The notes below the pieces were generated by a model. The model was given only the letters and a program-made list of their open reading frames with translations. It ran no database searches and was not told the origin of the DNA. A program made the translations under genes and the position numbers. Shown here in pieces: positions 35,261-48,615 of a stretch of DNA of 64,000 nt. Positions within the stretch are counted from its first letter, which is position 1, and each line of letters opens with the position of its first letter. This stretch comes from Chamaecrista fasciculata (taxonomy: Eukaryota > Streptophyta > Magnoliopsida > Fabales > Fabaceae): contig QANZ01005865.1 of assembly GCA_003254925.1 (NCBI GenBank), positions 46,567 to 110,566 on the forward strand, read 5' to 3'.

Positions 35261-37258
35261 CAAAAAAAAAGTATACTTTTTCACTTTTCTCCGAACATTT
35301 TCATAAATGGTATACACATGCAATGGCATGACTAATTTAATAAATAAGCATTAAGTATCAGATCATGAATCATTTCTTCCATTAAACTACTAATCTCACG
35401 GTTCAATTGCAACATATATATGGTATCAAAAAAGAATTGCAACATATATATGACAGTGCACACATGGGAAGAATTTCATTGTAATAAAACCAATGACGAG
35501 AAGGCAAAATTCTTCTATTATCAATACTCTCATTCAATTATTTTTGCCAAATCATTTTTCGCCCTACTAATTACAACAATAATTCATCAGTAAGCATGAG
35601 CACTGGATTTTTATTTTTCAGAGGAAAAATTAGGAATCTAATCTTTCTTGACCATTGATTTTATCCGACTCATAGCTATAGCGTGCAACAGCTTCAGTCA
35701 ACAAGAAAGTATGTATGTGTACATGTCTCAAGTCTCAGCCCCAAATGTCAAAAAAAAGCATGGTTTATAGCTTAGACAATGAAAGAGTCAAATAATACAG
35801 TAACCTAATTAGGACTTTTCTTTTTCTAATAGTGGCCAACGAGACACTGTACCAAAGCAACCAAAATAGCCCAAGCACAAATTGAAGCGTGAAGCAGAAA
35901 AATGGAAGAAGATGCTTTGTTAGGGTAACAAATCCATCAATTGCTAAAAGAAAGAAGAAAAAATAGAGAGTGGGATGCAGCAAGTATTGCAGCAGCAGGC
36001 GCAAGAGAGAGAGAGGGAGAGAGAATCTGACACACACACTAACAAGACAAGTTGCTGTGCAGTGGCCCAGCAAGCATGCACTCACTTTAATAATCAACCA
36101 TGAAATTAAATAAAAAAATAAAATAAAAGGGGTCATTTCTTTTCTATCTCCCTCTTATTCTTGTTTTCTAGTGATTAAAATCTTAAAAGCTAATTAAACC
36201 TTCTTTGAGAGTTGAGAACTTGATTAGAGTTGGGTTTTCTCTGAGATATGCATATCTGAAGCGGTTTAATCCAAAACAGTTAAAGGTTGCAGGAAGATTC
36301 CAATCAAGAAAGGCCTCTATATCTTCCTTCCCCACTCTCTCCCTGTCTCTCTCTCTCTCTCTCTAAGGGGGTTGGGTTAGGGTTTCAGAGAGAGATTCAG
36401 AAGGGCAATAAGTAAGAAGGGGATTGATGAGAGATGACTAACATGACCTTTGTCGGTTAATCTGCAAGACAAACTCATCACTAATTCTGAGTGGAAACCA
36501 ACCCATCACTCGTTTTGTTCCTCTCGTAGTTGTTTTTGGTTTCTTATGGGGCTGGATGGGTGGTAGGAAACAACACCCCTCTTGGCCCTTTTAGGCGTCT
36601 CACCTTATATTTCCTTCTTTTTTCCTCCCATGCCCCTTTTCTGATAAATTAAGAATTAAGATTGAGATCCCAGATGTCTCTCTTAATCAATGTTTACATA
36701 CAAAAGTCTTCCCCATGTGTTCTTGTTTCTATCTGCTGGTGCAATAAAGTTTTCCCTACTCTTCAAATCACCACTCTAACTCTCTAATCTAGCTGTGCAG
36801 GTGAGTCTGTCTTAGGTTTTCAAGGGACCCAGCTGAATAGCTTCATCTCAATAAATTTTCTACCAGTTTTTTTTTTAACCCTTTTACTTCTTTTGTTTTC
36901 TCCTCAATTTAAATTCTCTTATAAAAAATGAGCTTCCTAATCTCCAGTATCACTGTGCAAACAGTTTAATCACTCACTCACTCACGTCTCCCTGAGAATA
37001 GGACTGATTAGTGAAATCTAGCACTGAGGAGAAGATGTCAATATCAGAATAAGAAAAGAATATATTTAGGCGTGTCTGCAATTATATCTAGGATTAGGAT
37101 GAATTAGGGCTGATCAGTCTACACAGGAGGATCCACAACCACAACCACATAATTAAAGCAAAATCACGAAGAGGATGACCATTCTTTAAGAAAAGATTAT
37201 AGAGCAAATCATAATTTATTAGAATTTAGATCTTGGGCTTCATTAGGAATCAGATTGG
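35261..37258. other. Upstream region and leader of the ZF-HD gene
   Basis: A (CT)n tract lies at about 36345-36365, inside a stretch that looks like a transcribed leader. A good splice donor, GCAG|GTGAGT, at 36801 suggests a possible 5' UTR intron, but no convincing acceptor was fixed. No other gene is visible. Confidence 0.45.
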
Positions 37259-38239
37259 ATGGAAGCGAGAGTTCTTAATAAGGAAATAGAGATGTCATTA
37301 CCAACCACCTCGTGTTATAACAATCCTCCGAATAGAGATTCTCCTTCTCCCTCTCCAACTCTAGCCACACCCGTCGTCGTAGGAGAAAGAAGAGATCATC
37401 ATCTTTATCTTCCTCTGCCATCGAATTCGATTCAGCAATTGCAGAGACCAACGAGCGATCCAGATCCACCAAGCTCATCATCTCCTATTGCAACCACAAG
37501 CGTAACAACAATCGCAGTACCGGACGCAACCGGATCAAACCAGAGACCTCCTCCTCCTCTTCCTGCAGTGAGTACAGTTAGGTACAGAGAATGCCTGAAG
37601 AATCACGCGGCGAGCATGGGAGGACACGTGGTGGATGGATGTGGCGAGTTCATGCCAAGCGGCGAAGAAGGCACACCACAATCGTTGAGATGCGCGGCAT
37701 GCGATTGTCACCGCAATTTCCACCGAAAAGAGAACGAAGGCGAATTATTACCGTTGATCAATGTTCCTCCCACATACTACACGCAACCACCTCCCAACAA
37801 ATCCAGTAACGGCCAAAACAGAATTCTCTCTCCTCATTTTCCTACACCTCCTCCTCTACATCATCATCACCACCATTCCAGATTCTCCGGCGGGATGTTT
37901 CCGCCGATGATGGTGGCGTTTGGCGGCGGAGGTAGCGGAGGGGCGGCGGCGGAGTCTTCAAGCGAAGATCTGAATACGTATCAGTATGAAATGAATGTGG
38001 TGGGAGGGCAAGGGACGGTGCAGCCACTTTTGTCGTCAGCGAAGAAGAGGTTTAGGACGAAGTTTAATCAGCAGCAAAAGGAAAGGATGATGGAATTTGC
38101 AGAGAAATTGGGATGGAGGATACAGAAGCACGACGAGCAAGAGGTACAGCAGTTTTGTAATCAAGTGGGTGTGAAACGCCAGGTTTTCAAGGTTTGGATG
38201 CACAATAACAAACAAGCCATGAAGAAGAAGCAAATGTAA
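37259..38239 (+). CDS. Zinc finger-homeodomain (ZF-HD) transcription factor, ZHD5/ZHD6-like
   Basis: This is an intronless gene of 326 aa, typical of the family. The ZF-HD dimerisation domain is at about residues 108-160: RYRECLKNHAASMGGHVVDGCGEF..LRCAACDCHRNFHR, with the Cys/His zinc ligands present and the first Cys at 112. A low-complexity Pro/His/Gly linker follows. The homeodomain is at about 262-321, with KKRFRTKF at its start and the recognition helix QVFKVWMHNNK, where Met replaces the usual Phe of WFQN, as in all ZF-HD proteins. Role: a nuclear plant-specific regulator working as homo- or heterodimers in development. The first ATG opens MEARVLNK; an in-frame ATG at residue 12 (MSLPTT) is an alternative start. 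Gene order relates it both to Arabidopsis ZHD5 (next to the glycosylase) and ZHD6 (next to LEA and AAA). Confidence 0.95.
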   Translation: MEARVLNKEIEMSLPTTSCYNNPPNRDSPSPSPTLATPVVVGERRDHHLYLPLPSNSIQQLQRPTSDPDPPSSSSPIATTSVTTIAVPDATGSNQRPPPPLPAVSTVRYRECLKNHAASMGGHVVDGCGEFMPSGEEGTPQSLRCAACDCHRNFHRKENEGELLPLINVPPTYYTQPPPNKSSNGQNRILSPHFPTPPPLHHHHHHSRFSGGMFPPMMVAFGGGGSGGAAAESSSEDLNTYQYEMNVVGGQGTVQPLLSSAKKRFRTKFNQQQKERMMEFAEKLGWRIQKHDEQEVQQFCNQVGVKRQVFKVWMHNNKQAMKKKQM

Positions 38240-38515
38240 TGTAAGCTAAGACTACTAGCTATAATAGCCTACACTCCATCCATCTTCTTTAATTTGATTG
38301 TGTTTTTTTTTTTCTCCCTTTGTTTCGAGAAAACAGCAAGCAGATTTTATTAAGTGAATAAGTAGATATATTAGATGTGCATACTCAAATAGAGGAGCTA
38401 TCTATTGGCATTACATATCCCACACCTATTACTTTAATTTCTATTTGACTCATTTTCTCATGTTATTTTTATTTGTTTTCGCCTGATTATCATACTATTA
38501 TTATTATTATTATTA

Positions 38516-38717
38516 GAGTAAACTACTTATTGGTCCCTGGATTATTGGCTTACTGACATATTAGTCCCCGAATTTAGGAAATTGACAAATGTTAGAAAAA
38601 TTCGGGGACCTATTTGACTCGTTAGAAAAATTTGGGGACCTATTTGTCAATTTTCTAAATTCGAGGACCAATCTGTCAGCGAGTCAATAATCCAGGGACC
38701 AATTTAGTAGTTTACTC
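38516..38717. repeat. Foldback MITE with GAGTAAACTA ends
   Basis: The 202-bp element has terminal inverted repeats GAGTAAACTACTTATTGGTC / mirrored at the right end. It carries the 'ggtccctgg..agtccccgaattt' style seen in plant Mutator-like foldbacks. It is inserted inside an (ATT)n microsatellite, so the 9-bp target duplication cannot be resolved. An internal direct repeat 'gttagaaaaatt(c/t)ggggacctattt(g)' occurs twice. Confidence 0.75.
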
Positions 38718-41076
38718 ATTATTATTATTATTCTACCAGTAATATTCTTTTTCACACATAAGTTTGAGAAGAAACTAGCATCTGGAGTCTGGACTCTAGA
38801 AGATGGAAAGAACTGGAATCAGGAAAAAGGGACGAGAAAATTAAGATGACGACGACGACTTTGGGTAAGTAAGTAATACGTAGTGATCGATGAGCGTGGA
38901 TGGTACGTTGTAGAGTTGTGTGTAGTTATAAGTTATAATCAAACTGAAAAAAGTGTAGCTAGCTGTGATATTTCATGCATATGGAGCTTCGCTTTTCAAT
39001 GAAGAGATCGACTTTCCCATCCGACCAATTCCAAAGCAACCCCTTCAATCATGGAAACATGGGTTCGTGGAACCTATTCACTTTGTTGCTAATCGGAGTT
39101 TTGTGATTTGAAGAGTGTCTGGGAGGAAAATAAATAGGATTCCACCCAACCACACAAATATTTTGTCCTCTCCTTGGACACCGACACATGAATTAGCAGA
39201 CAATATTATTTATACCCCGCTCTTTTCTCACCTTGTCTTTTTCAGTTGTTGAGTGTGTTTAATTTGTCTACATGCTCTCTAATTACTCCAACGATCCAAC
39301 CAGCAGGGAGATATACATCAAAAAAAAAAAAAAAAATCTTCGCGCTACAACTTTACATGTTTTTAGTCCTATTTTTTGAGTGCTGTATATTAATTTCTTG
39401 GCCCATGAAAATGGATTTAATGTAGAAAGTTGACTGCTTTTTGTGCTATAATGTTTAAGACGCCAATTCAGTCCCTAAAATTCAACGATACACGCTACCA
39501 TTGCTGAAATTTGTGATAACGTTTAATAATTTGTTATTTGTAAGCCTTGATGATGGATTTATAGTACTTAAAAGTTACAAACATAGAGACTGAATTATTG
39601 GGATCATAATCTACAATATATCTGGTAGTATCATAATCTACAATATAGCTAGTCATGAGCCATAATTCACAGAATAGAATTTACATGACACCCTTGCCCC
39701 CAGAGGACAGTACGTGTAATAATAAACAGGATTTATAGTGTTTCTGACATAAAATTAAATAATTCGATCTTGCAAAATCTCATGTCTTCTACATCGATCT
39801 AAGCACACTGGTGCAACTGACAAGGCAACGACGAATTAATATTATTAAGATTCTACTGGTCAGACTGAGAATGAAGATATTAGTCTGAGATGGAAAAGTA
39901 TCATCGATTTTTTTCGTAGAAGAAAAGTATCATCTATCGATCGTTATAATTAACAATATAAAGGTTCACATCCTCACAGCTTGCTACACGCAGTATTAAT
40001 CAGAATAACAGGAACAAAAAACATTATAAGCGTTACTATATATAAGTTTGTTTTGCTGGTAATGTATAGCCTGTTACTCTATTAGCTAGCTAGGCTGTGA
40101 AGAGAAAGCAAACCCTTATGAAAGGGTAACTTCCCGATCCAGCATCTTATACAATATTATCTAGTTTTAATCACATTCATAGTACCTTCATTCTCATCAT
40201 AGCTCTATAAATTTTTGGGAAGACGTATCCTTTTTATATGTGAATGTGCCTCTCCATGCAGAACTCAAGCTTGTCATCATAGATACAATCAGTAAGTATA
40301 TACCAGTCAATATACATTCTTACCTCGTATGGAGTGGAAGCAATTTTTAATAATACTAGATACATAGTTCGTGCAATTAAGTTGACTCTAATCATTATAT
40401 GACACTGAAAATGAATATATTTTAGTATTACCACTAATCGGTGCATTTCAAAAGTTGATATGTCTTATAAAAGTTGCTCTACATCTAATATAAAAGACTC
40501 GTAGCTTGCAACTGATATGGCCCACCAACTAATTAAAGAGGACCACTAATCAATCACTTATGAAAAGATACCACTAATAAAAGAGAGGAGATTACCTTTA
40601 GTAATCTATCCACCTTTCAAATTAATCATATATTCTTCTTGTTCCGTACGGGGATATATATATAACAATCTAGAAATAACCCATGTTAAAGAAGGGGCCC
40701 AATAACCTTAAATTTAAAATATGCACTAACTGTATCAACATTGAATAAGATACAAGAGTATTGTGGGCCGCAAAGCCCCAAACATATATATTATATATAT
40801 TGAGGAAGCTACCATTCTACATGAAACTATATATTAAAATAACAGATAAAAAGGAACCCTACGTTAGACCATTGTAGGCTTACTTTCTCTTCTTTTTTTC
40901 AGGGGAAAGTATATATCTAACAACTTCTTTGCAGTTTGCAACTCCAATATTGAAGAAAAGCCATACTAGAAAACATAACATGGAAGTGAGCAAAATGCTA
41001 CTAATTGACTCAATTAAGTGTTAAACTAACCATACCGTATATCCCTCATATATAGTTAGCTGTTGCACTTTAATTC
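38718..41076. other. Intergenic between ZF-HD and LEA genes
   Basis: No coding region or clear element is seen. The right end is likely the LEA gene's 3' UTR. Confidence 0.5.
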
Positions 41077-42552
41077 TCATCTTAGCTCCAAGCTATTGGT
41101 CGTCCTCATCTTAGCTCCAAGATCACCTGTGGCCTGTGAAGCCTTTTCCTTAGCATCCTCGTACATAGCCTTAGCCTTTTCAGTCATGGTCTCCTTTGCA
41201 GACACGAATGTCTCACCCACCTTTTGTTTAGCTTGCTCGTAGTATTCTGCTGCTTTCTCTGTTCCATGATCCACTGATTCAGAATGAGACAAAGTTGAAG
41301 CTGTGTCTGTAGGCATTCTGATATGCTGATCAACCTCGTTATAGGCCTCGGCAGTTTTGTCATATGCTTTGGTCCTTGCATCATCTTGCTTGTGAGAATC
41401 ATGGTCGAAAGCTCCTAGACGAATGAATCAGAGGAAATATGTAAACAAACTATTGAGAGAAATGGAAAAATGAGGGAAATACTCAGATGGATTTCATTGA
41501 TGTAACGTACAAGTGTGTAACCTAGCCTTAACTTCTAACATTTGGTCAAGGCTTAAACTAATTTCTAACTGAAATAATAAACTGTCTAAAACTGAAATTA
41601 ACAAACTACTCTGTCTTCAAAATATATATCTTTGCTTAAAGAGGATGCCACTATGGCAATATCAAATTGAGAGCTTCATAGAATACAGAGGACTAAAAGT
41701 TTTTACCCGAGGCAACGTCTCCAGCTGCATTCTCCTTGTCTCTGAAACAAGGGAAAAAAAATTGCAAATTAACTGAGAATCTGAATGTTGAGGTTTGGGT
41801 ATGCTAGAAACGACTAAGTTACGAAGTAGTCCATAAATCAAATACTAGTCAAGTATAACTAAAATTGGTAGCATCATCATCATTCATCAGTATTCACATC
41901 GGAGAATTTATTCAGAATTCATCATCGATAACCTGATCTATAAAATAACGACATGTTTTTCTAACATCCATAGATAGTTTCAAGGGATGCATTATAATTC
42001 TTACAAGACTAAGATCTTTACATCACACTCTGCTTACTGCCTTACTCCCACACCCCTTCGGTTCTTGTTTGAATTTAGGCAAAAATCCTGGACTACAAAT
42101 TAAAGGATTGGTAATAACTTGTATCTTTAGAATAATATAATATGCCCCTCCTTGACTACAAAAATCCTGGACTTCGAATTTAGCCTGCTGATATTGTAAT
42201 ACAGTAACTTATGCATTAGAAGAGGAATCAGTGATAGATCGGGATTCGGGATATACATGAGAGAACTTAATTAGAACATGAATGTGAGAAATTAGAGACA
42301 TGAAATTCTGAAGGGAAAGCAAATAAAAAATGAAAGGAAGAAGAAAACTTACTGGCTACATTTGCCAGAAAGGGAATCAGCGATACATTGGGCTTTTTCT
42401 CGAGCGTAGAGCATGGTCTCTTCACAACCACGCTCGATTTCCTCTTCTCTGGCTTTGTCCACGTCAGCAGCATCCTCACCCCAAGAAGTGCAAATTCCCA
42501 CGCACACGGCGAGCCATAATATCGTCAACAAGAAAGCCTTTGTGCTTGCCAT
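41077..42552 (-). CDS. Late embryogenesis abundant (LEA)-type protein with signal peptide
   Basis: Minus-strand exons are 42552-42353, 41741-41707 and 41414-41077, GT-AG introns, 573 nt, 190 aa. Residues 1-23 (MASTKAFLLTILWLAVCVGI..) form a clear secretory signal. The mature part is charged and Lys/Glu/Ala-rich with amphipathic repeats such as YEQAKQKVGETF, AKETMTEKAKAMYEDAKEKA, typical of LEA_4-type helices that fold on drying. Two or three Cys near residues 43-65 (GCEE, QCIAD, GKCS) are unusual for LEA proteins and could bridge in the ER. Likely role: stress protection in the secretory pathway or cell wall. It matches in position Arabidopsis At4g36600/At2g18340, next to the AAA gene. The 35-bp middle exon is easily missed. 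Confidence 0.85.
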
Positions 42553-43560
42553 CTTCGATCTTCTTCTTCTTCAGAGTGAAACAAAACTCGTGTTTGGATC
42601 TCCTTTGAACTTTATGTGAGGGAGAATGAATGACGTTAGGTTGTTATGTTACGGAGAGAGTAGTCACGTGGCGCCGAGGGGGAACGTGGCGGAATTCAGG
42701 GGGGCTGTGAAGCCAGGTTTCAGCCACGTGTCGAGCAGGCATCGAATGTGTGACCGCATGGCCCGCGTGACGATCAATCTCAGTGCCTTCAAACGGGTCA
42801 AGAGGCTCTATCATCGATTATTGCCAAAAGTAACCAAAAGAAAAAGCTTCACGTGTCGCTTAATTTGTTCCTTCCAACCCTCCAAATCCATTACAAATAC
42901 CCATGTCTGTCCTGGGCTTTTTAACAAAAACAAAATTCATAGCTATTTGCCTTATTTTTGCTCTGTATCAAATGACCAAGGATTAACGAGTTCTAAATAA
43001 ATTTCATAGCTTTTAGACTTAACAATCAAAATTATTTGGACATTATAATGGATATTACACAAATGGATGGTAAGAAACAATTGCCATATTCGAGAACATA
43101 AAGATATTACATTTTGTATCGAAACACTACGGAAACTCAACATAAATCAACTGACAGGTACCCATATCAAATACTAGTCTCGGACACCGCAATTTTCAGA
43201 ATTTCTTATAATGGATATTTCACAAGTCACAACTCAATAGTTTATGAAAAACTATTGTTAATTATAAATGGGGAAAATGTCACCGACTTCTATGCCTCTC
43301 GGCCAAGTTTCTAAGCTCAATACCATCAATTCCTCCAAATTTTCAAAAATGTCACCACCACAACTCTACCATTTTCTGAAATATCCTGTAATATTTGACT
43401 ACAAAATGAATGCGATTGGATTCTCTAAAAACGATTCTGCTTCATCGGTCTAGTACACCGACACAGAATTCAACCAAGAATCAAAATGTAAGAGCAAGAA
43501 TTCCCAGAGTTCAAACTGGAGCTTCAGAGAGCTGCTTCTTACTAAGATGAAGCAAAGTTA
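42553..43560. other. LEA promoter and 3' end of the AAA gene
   Basis: The part next to the LEA start contains CACGTGGCGCC (about 42665) and further CACGTG at about 42724, ABRE-type G-boxes as expected for an abscisic acid-induced LEA gene. The rest is AT-rich with no gene. Confidence 0.55.
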
Positions 43561-46500
43561 CTACATTTCGTCAGGCAAAAAACCACCTTCCGCTGCAAGT
43601 TTTATTCGTTGATAATGTTCTCCCACCTTGTAATCTACAATTTCTCTAAACAATTGGGAATCCAAGGTGCAATCTGGGCGTCCATACACAGCTGCTTGGA
43701 CGCTGGCCATGAGTTTGGCCATCTCGCGGCCGGAGAATCCCTCCGTCTTCTTCGCAGCCTCTCTAAGGACATCTTCAGATATATCTTTCATGGTAATTTT
43801 TTGGGGTTGCTTCCTAAGTAGGAAGCCCCGCGTTGATGAACTGTCATTGTCTTCACTGAGGTATTTGTTCAAATAGAGCTTCAATAGTTCATAACGTTCT
43901 TCCTCTCCGGGAAGTGGGAATTCGATCACTTCATCAATGCGATCAGTAACTGCACTGTCAAGATCACCCGGTCTGTTGGTGGCAAGGACAAGTACTATGT
44001 CTCTTGACTGATCACCAGTTCTGAAGAGCAATGCGTTTAGAGCACTTCGTTGAGCTTCGCTCATATGAGTGCTATTGCGCCTGCATGGGGTCAATTATAA
44101 ACATTAAAAAGATTTTATAACAGAAGTATAATTATTATCCAATTTGACACATGGATTGTATCCGCAACATGTAGGAACACTTTGAATTTGTAAAACAGAG
44201 AGATACTCAAAACCGGTTGTTTGATCACTAATACATTTATTTTGGTGTCTGGATAAGAGATGATATAGATAGTTTGGTCTGCTGAACACCAGGTTCTTAA
44301 GAATTAATCCACATCATATCTAAACCATTATCAACTGAATAAAAGCATAAAGGCCATCAGTGTACTGTGGACCATTCACTGTTTTAAAATAATTCTCATA
44401 TTTTGCATCTCTGAGAAGAATTGGCTATCCAGATTCAAAGACAAATCCATTTTGTTTATAAACAATTTTCATTTGAGAATCAAAGTCTCCTAAATGCTGT
44501 TGACCTCCAAAAAGACTTACTCGCAAAGGAAAGCATCAGCCTCATCAATGAAAAGCAGTAAGCCTTTTCTAGATTTCTTGGCCCAATCAAATATCTCATG
44601 GATTTTAGTAACAGCTTGTGGACCCAGGGGTGCAACATCTCCTCCAGTCATCATGGCATAATCTAAACCCTGCACAGCAAAACTCATGAAATAAGTAGTA
44701 GTTTAAGAAACTTTGACCATTTCCAAAGTTTTCAGAATAGGGCTGAAATGTCAAATCTAAACAACTTCCATGCAACCTACAGAAGCAAAAATATAATAAA
44801 ATACTAGCTAAAGAAGAAAAGTTTTGGAAAAAATTCATCATTACCGATTTTCTAGCTATTTCCCTCGCAACCATGGTTTTGCCAGTTCCAGGAGGGCCAT
44901 AAAAAAGCATGTTACGGAATGGTGCCTGGTGGGTTTTTGTATTTGATGTAGCCCGTGCAAGATGTTCTATTCTTCTCTTCAGTGAGGGATGGAGTACTAC
45001 ATTTCCAAGGCCATTTTTATTCTCCAAAGGTTTTTCTGCCTTGGCTCCACTATAATTTTTAACTTTGTTTTTGGCTTGATATATGATACTTGACCCTGGA
45101 AATTTTGCAATGGATGATTCCCGGATTAATGATGGCTGCCCCAAAATCCGATTAATATAGCCCCATGTCACTTTAGCGCCTTCTCTGAAAATAGAAGTTT
45201 AAGAAAAAAAAAAAATCAGATCCACTTACAACTCTGATAGATTATAGATTTTACGGCTTAAGACTGCAACTATGATGCAGAGGAAGGCTGTTATTGAATT
45301 ATATGAACACAATCATGTTTCTAAAAGTTCTAATGTTAACCTCCCTCTCCTCTTGGGCAGTTAGTAAGGAACTAGAAGTTCAACCTCTCCAACTGCATAT
45401 GATCGCTAGTCAATGTGGGGCTAATTATTCTTTGTTCTCCATCCGATCAAACAGATTTCAGGATTACCAATGAGAATTTTCGGAACAAAGCAACAGATTT
45501 CATTTAAAAGAGAAGAGTCTGGAAGGAGGTATAAATTCTATATGCTTTAAAGAAAATTTCATGTATAAATTAGAAGTAATGAGCGAGTACAAATTTCAAA
45601 ATCCTCAAAGAAAATAAATGTGATAAAATTTCAACTTCGGTCATTTTTAAGAAGTCTAAACAAATAAAGTGAAATTGTGGTTACAAGAAAGATGATCACA
45701 TACAGACACAGTTATATTATATGTATAAAAAGGTTTTACGGAAGATCATGGTTAAAAATTGATGCCCAAACAATTAAGGAATGTGATGCCCATTCAATGG
45801 AGAAGAATATTCCCATTGTTCTATTTTCCCAATAAAGAAACTTTTGTGTAAATGACTGTCAATTCCATAATTTGCCAAAATTTGTCTAAAGACAAAGATA
45901 TCACAAAGCTGGCTGTACACGCTAAACAGGATTGTATCAATCAAATATGGATATGCAATCTAAGCAATCATCTTACAAGCAACACAGGGAGACATATTCA
46001 GTGTGGTAACTTCACTTGATCTTCCTAAGTGTGTTCATATGATGGATCAATGATGCAGTCAATCCTACCACTTCCACAAAACTCATTGTAAGGATTAATG
46101 ACATTGAGAAACATTAAAATAGCCATGCATAAAAGGATTTTATATGCTTATGAAACCAGATCAAAGTTTGGTACAAAGTATATAAATCCCACTGCCAACT
46201 TAACTTCTAAAATTTGCAATGATGTTACTCAAGTCAAATGAAACAAGAAAAGCAACACACTTACCTAGTTGTATATACTCCTGCTGCTAATGCTGTGGCT
46301 CCTCCAACGGTCATTAGCAATTTGTCCCTATCAGTCAACAGGGCCCTCAAACCACCTGCATATTGCAAGGTGACAAATGATAGCTATATCAGCAAATTCT
46401 TAATCTAACACAATATGAAGGACTATGTAGAATTTATCTTCCATCAATGAAGGTGCATATGGTTGATAAATACACGTGAAGCTACAACAACCAGAAAGAA

Positions 46501-48615
46501 GGCTTCATTTCGGATGGAAGCATACCAAGCCAAAATCATTGTACCTCAAGTGACAACGAGATGCAGTAAATACAAATTATGCCTAAAGTAATCAACACAA
46601 TGATGTCAATACATATACATGTGCAGGCTAGTCTTATGTATTTTAGAGAACAATTTTGCCATAATGAATTTGCCTAGAAAATTTAACCCCGCAGAGAAAA
46701 ACCACAGCAGCCAACTTTCAGAATAAAGAAACTCATAATTCATAAATAAGCCAAAAGTAGCTTGTGGGGTCAATACACATGCTAGCCACTAGCCAGTTGC
46801 ACACCTTCAATATGACTAAAGGTTGTATTGATTGCAGCAAGCCATTTATCTCTTTCACCCTGCATCCGTTCTATAAGCATTCTCCTTTTATGCTCCTCAG
46901 TGAGTTTTGCTTCGTGGGCTCGGCCCTCTGCCTCTGCCATGGCCTTAACTCTAATGGTTTCCCTTTCTATTTCAGCTCTCTCTCTCTCAGTTTGACGCTG
47001 CTGAGCTTGAATTTGTTCTTCAGTAGCTCGCCTAGCCTGTTCTTTTCTAGCAGAAGACTGCTCTTGCATCTTCACCAATTCAACATTATGATGCCTCTGA
47101 GCTTCATGATCTGTCTGCAAATGACAAAACTACATATAGTTCACATTTAAAATAAAAGGAGAATTTTGTACCTACAGACTTGTAAATTCCAATCAACAAA
47201 AAACTGCCAAGACTTTAAAATTTCAAAAAAAAAAAAATGAAGGTGTATTTATTCTTTCAGCAGCCTGCACCTGCATTCTTTTCCTTGCCAATTCATCTTC
47301 ATATCGTAGCACCTGGGCCTGCCTCTGTGCTTGCTCTTGTATAAGATTCCGTTGTTCTTCAGCCAGTTTGCGCTGCCTGTCCTGCAATCGAAATTAATTT
47401 GGCAAAAGTGAACATGCTAGGAAGTAAAAACCAATGAAACTCGAAACGATAATTCTCAATGAGATAGATCCTAAGAAGCACAGATACTTCCAAAACCCCT
47501 TATTATCCATATAATGGTAGTTTTAGATAGTCTATTGGAAAAGGCAATTATAGAACAAATGTAATATTACACTACACTGCTACTTAATTAGGTATTGCTG
47601 CCATAAGGCATCCTAATTTTTCAAGGACTGCAGTAGCTAGGTGACTGCATCTTTTGCCTATGCCCTATGTCACATAAGCAAAGCTTCTTATCTTAGGCAA
47701 CCAAGTAACTTCTAAGTTCCAGAAAAGAGAACTTCACTGAAATAGTTGTAACACACTTATCATGGACAGATTGTACATTGAACGATGAATGAGAAACATG
47801 AGCCATGAGTCCATGAGTAATTTCTTGTTATAAACTTATTGATATTGAAGATCCGTAGACACACTTTTCATTAAGCACTTACAATATCAACTTGAGACTG
47901 AATTAATTCATAATGAACTTTCTCAGCATCTAACTCAGCAAGGCGTGTTTGTTCCTGCTTTCTCATCAGATCAAACACCTGAAAGTATAAACAAGATATG
48001 AGGAAGTCCCATTATTCGCAATGTAAACAAATAAAAGACGAAGAAGCATTATCTCTCATTTAGCTCACAAGCCCTTTGGCAGGTGAACAAGGGAAGCCCT
48101 GCGTGTTGTACCGATTTATAATCTTTTTAAAAATAATGGGTAAAAAAATATTGAATCGGAATGTCGAAAGTTCAGCATGAAAACAAAATCAAGTAGGCAA
48201 AGTATTAATGGTATCAATTTTTGAACATATCCGAAGGGAATCCATATTGTAAATTTTTTTTTCTTTTGTCCATTTCCTTCTGTTTGCCTATGATATCAAA
48301 ATAAATCAGATTGAATTCCAGTACTAAAGAGAAAACCTGCTTAGCATAGGGAGAACTATTGATTTCTCGGAGAGCCTTTGCACCTTTTTCTAATGCTTCT
48401 GGATCAAAACCTGATTTTTTGGGGTCATCGGCAGCTTGAGATTCTGACTTGGTATCAGAACTCTGGTCTGCCTGGGGAGATGGATTAGACGATGGTGAAG
48501 ACGAGAAGAAAGGGAAACGAAAGGGTGAGTCAGCATAAGCCTTGTTGGAGAGCGTGGACGTAGCAGCCACCGCTGCTGCCATGGCTACGCATGGCGAAAT
48601 TCTTGCGGCAGCCAT
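43561..48615 (-). CDS. ATAD3-type mitochondrial AAA ATPase (8 exons)
   Basis: Minus-strand exons are 48615-48337, 47978-47883, 47381-47271, 47114-46805, 46355-46265, 45184-44845, 44669-44521 and 44080-43561. All are GT-AG, totalling 1896 nt, 631 aa. Layout: an Ala/Ser-rich start; a conserved [22 protein letters not shown] (about 65-87); long Glu/Arg/Gln-rich coiled coils (about 95-250); a short hydrophobic segment ([18 protein letters not shown], about 283-300) that may span or touch a membrane; then one AAA domain. The Walker A is GPPGTGKT (392-399), Walker B LLLFIDE with Asp451/Glu452, sensor 1 ATN494, and a candidate arginine finger is Arg506. ATAD3 proteins sit at the mitochondrial inner membrane and support nucleoids and contact sites. 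All catalytic residues are intact. In Arabidopsis its homologue is flanked by RAD-like and LEA genes, as here. Confidence 0.95.

Noticed and set aside
35765..36136. 123-aa Leu/Phe-rich minus-strand frame
   Set aside because: It is low-complexity sequence opposite the GA-rich leader region of the ZF-HD gene; no family is recognised.
42330..43000. Plus-strand frames opposite LEA exon 1 and its promoter
   Set aside because: They are shadows of the signal-peptide exon or G-box region, with no conserved protein.
43561..44094. A separate 177-aa AAA fragment starting at its own Met
   Set aside because: It is the last exon of the eight-exon ATAD3-type gene; the apparent Met is intronic.
46764..47150. 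128-aa plus-strand frame
   Set aside because: It is the antisense of the Glu/Arg-rich coiled-coil exon of the ATAD3-type gene.
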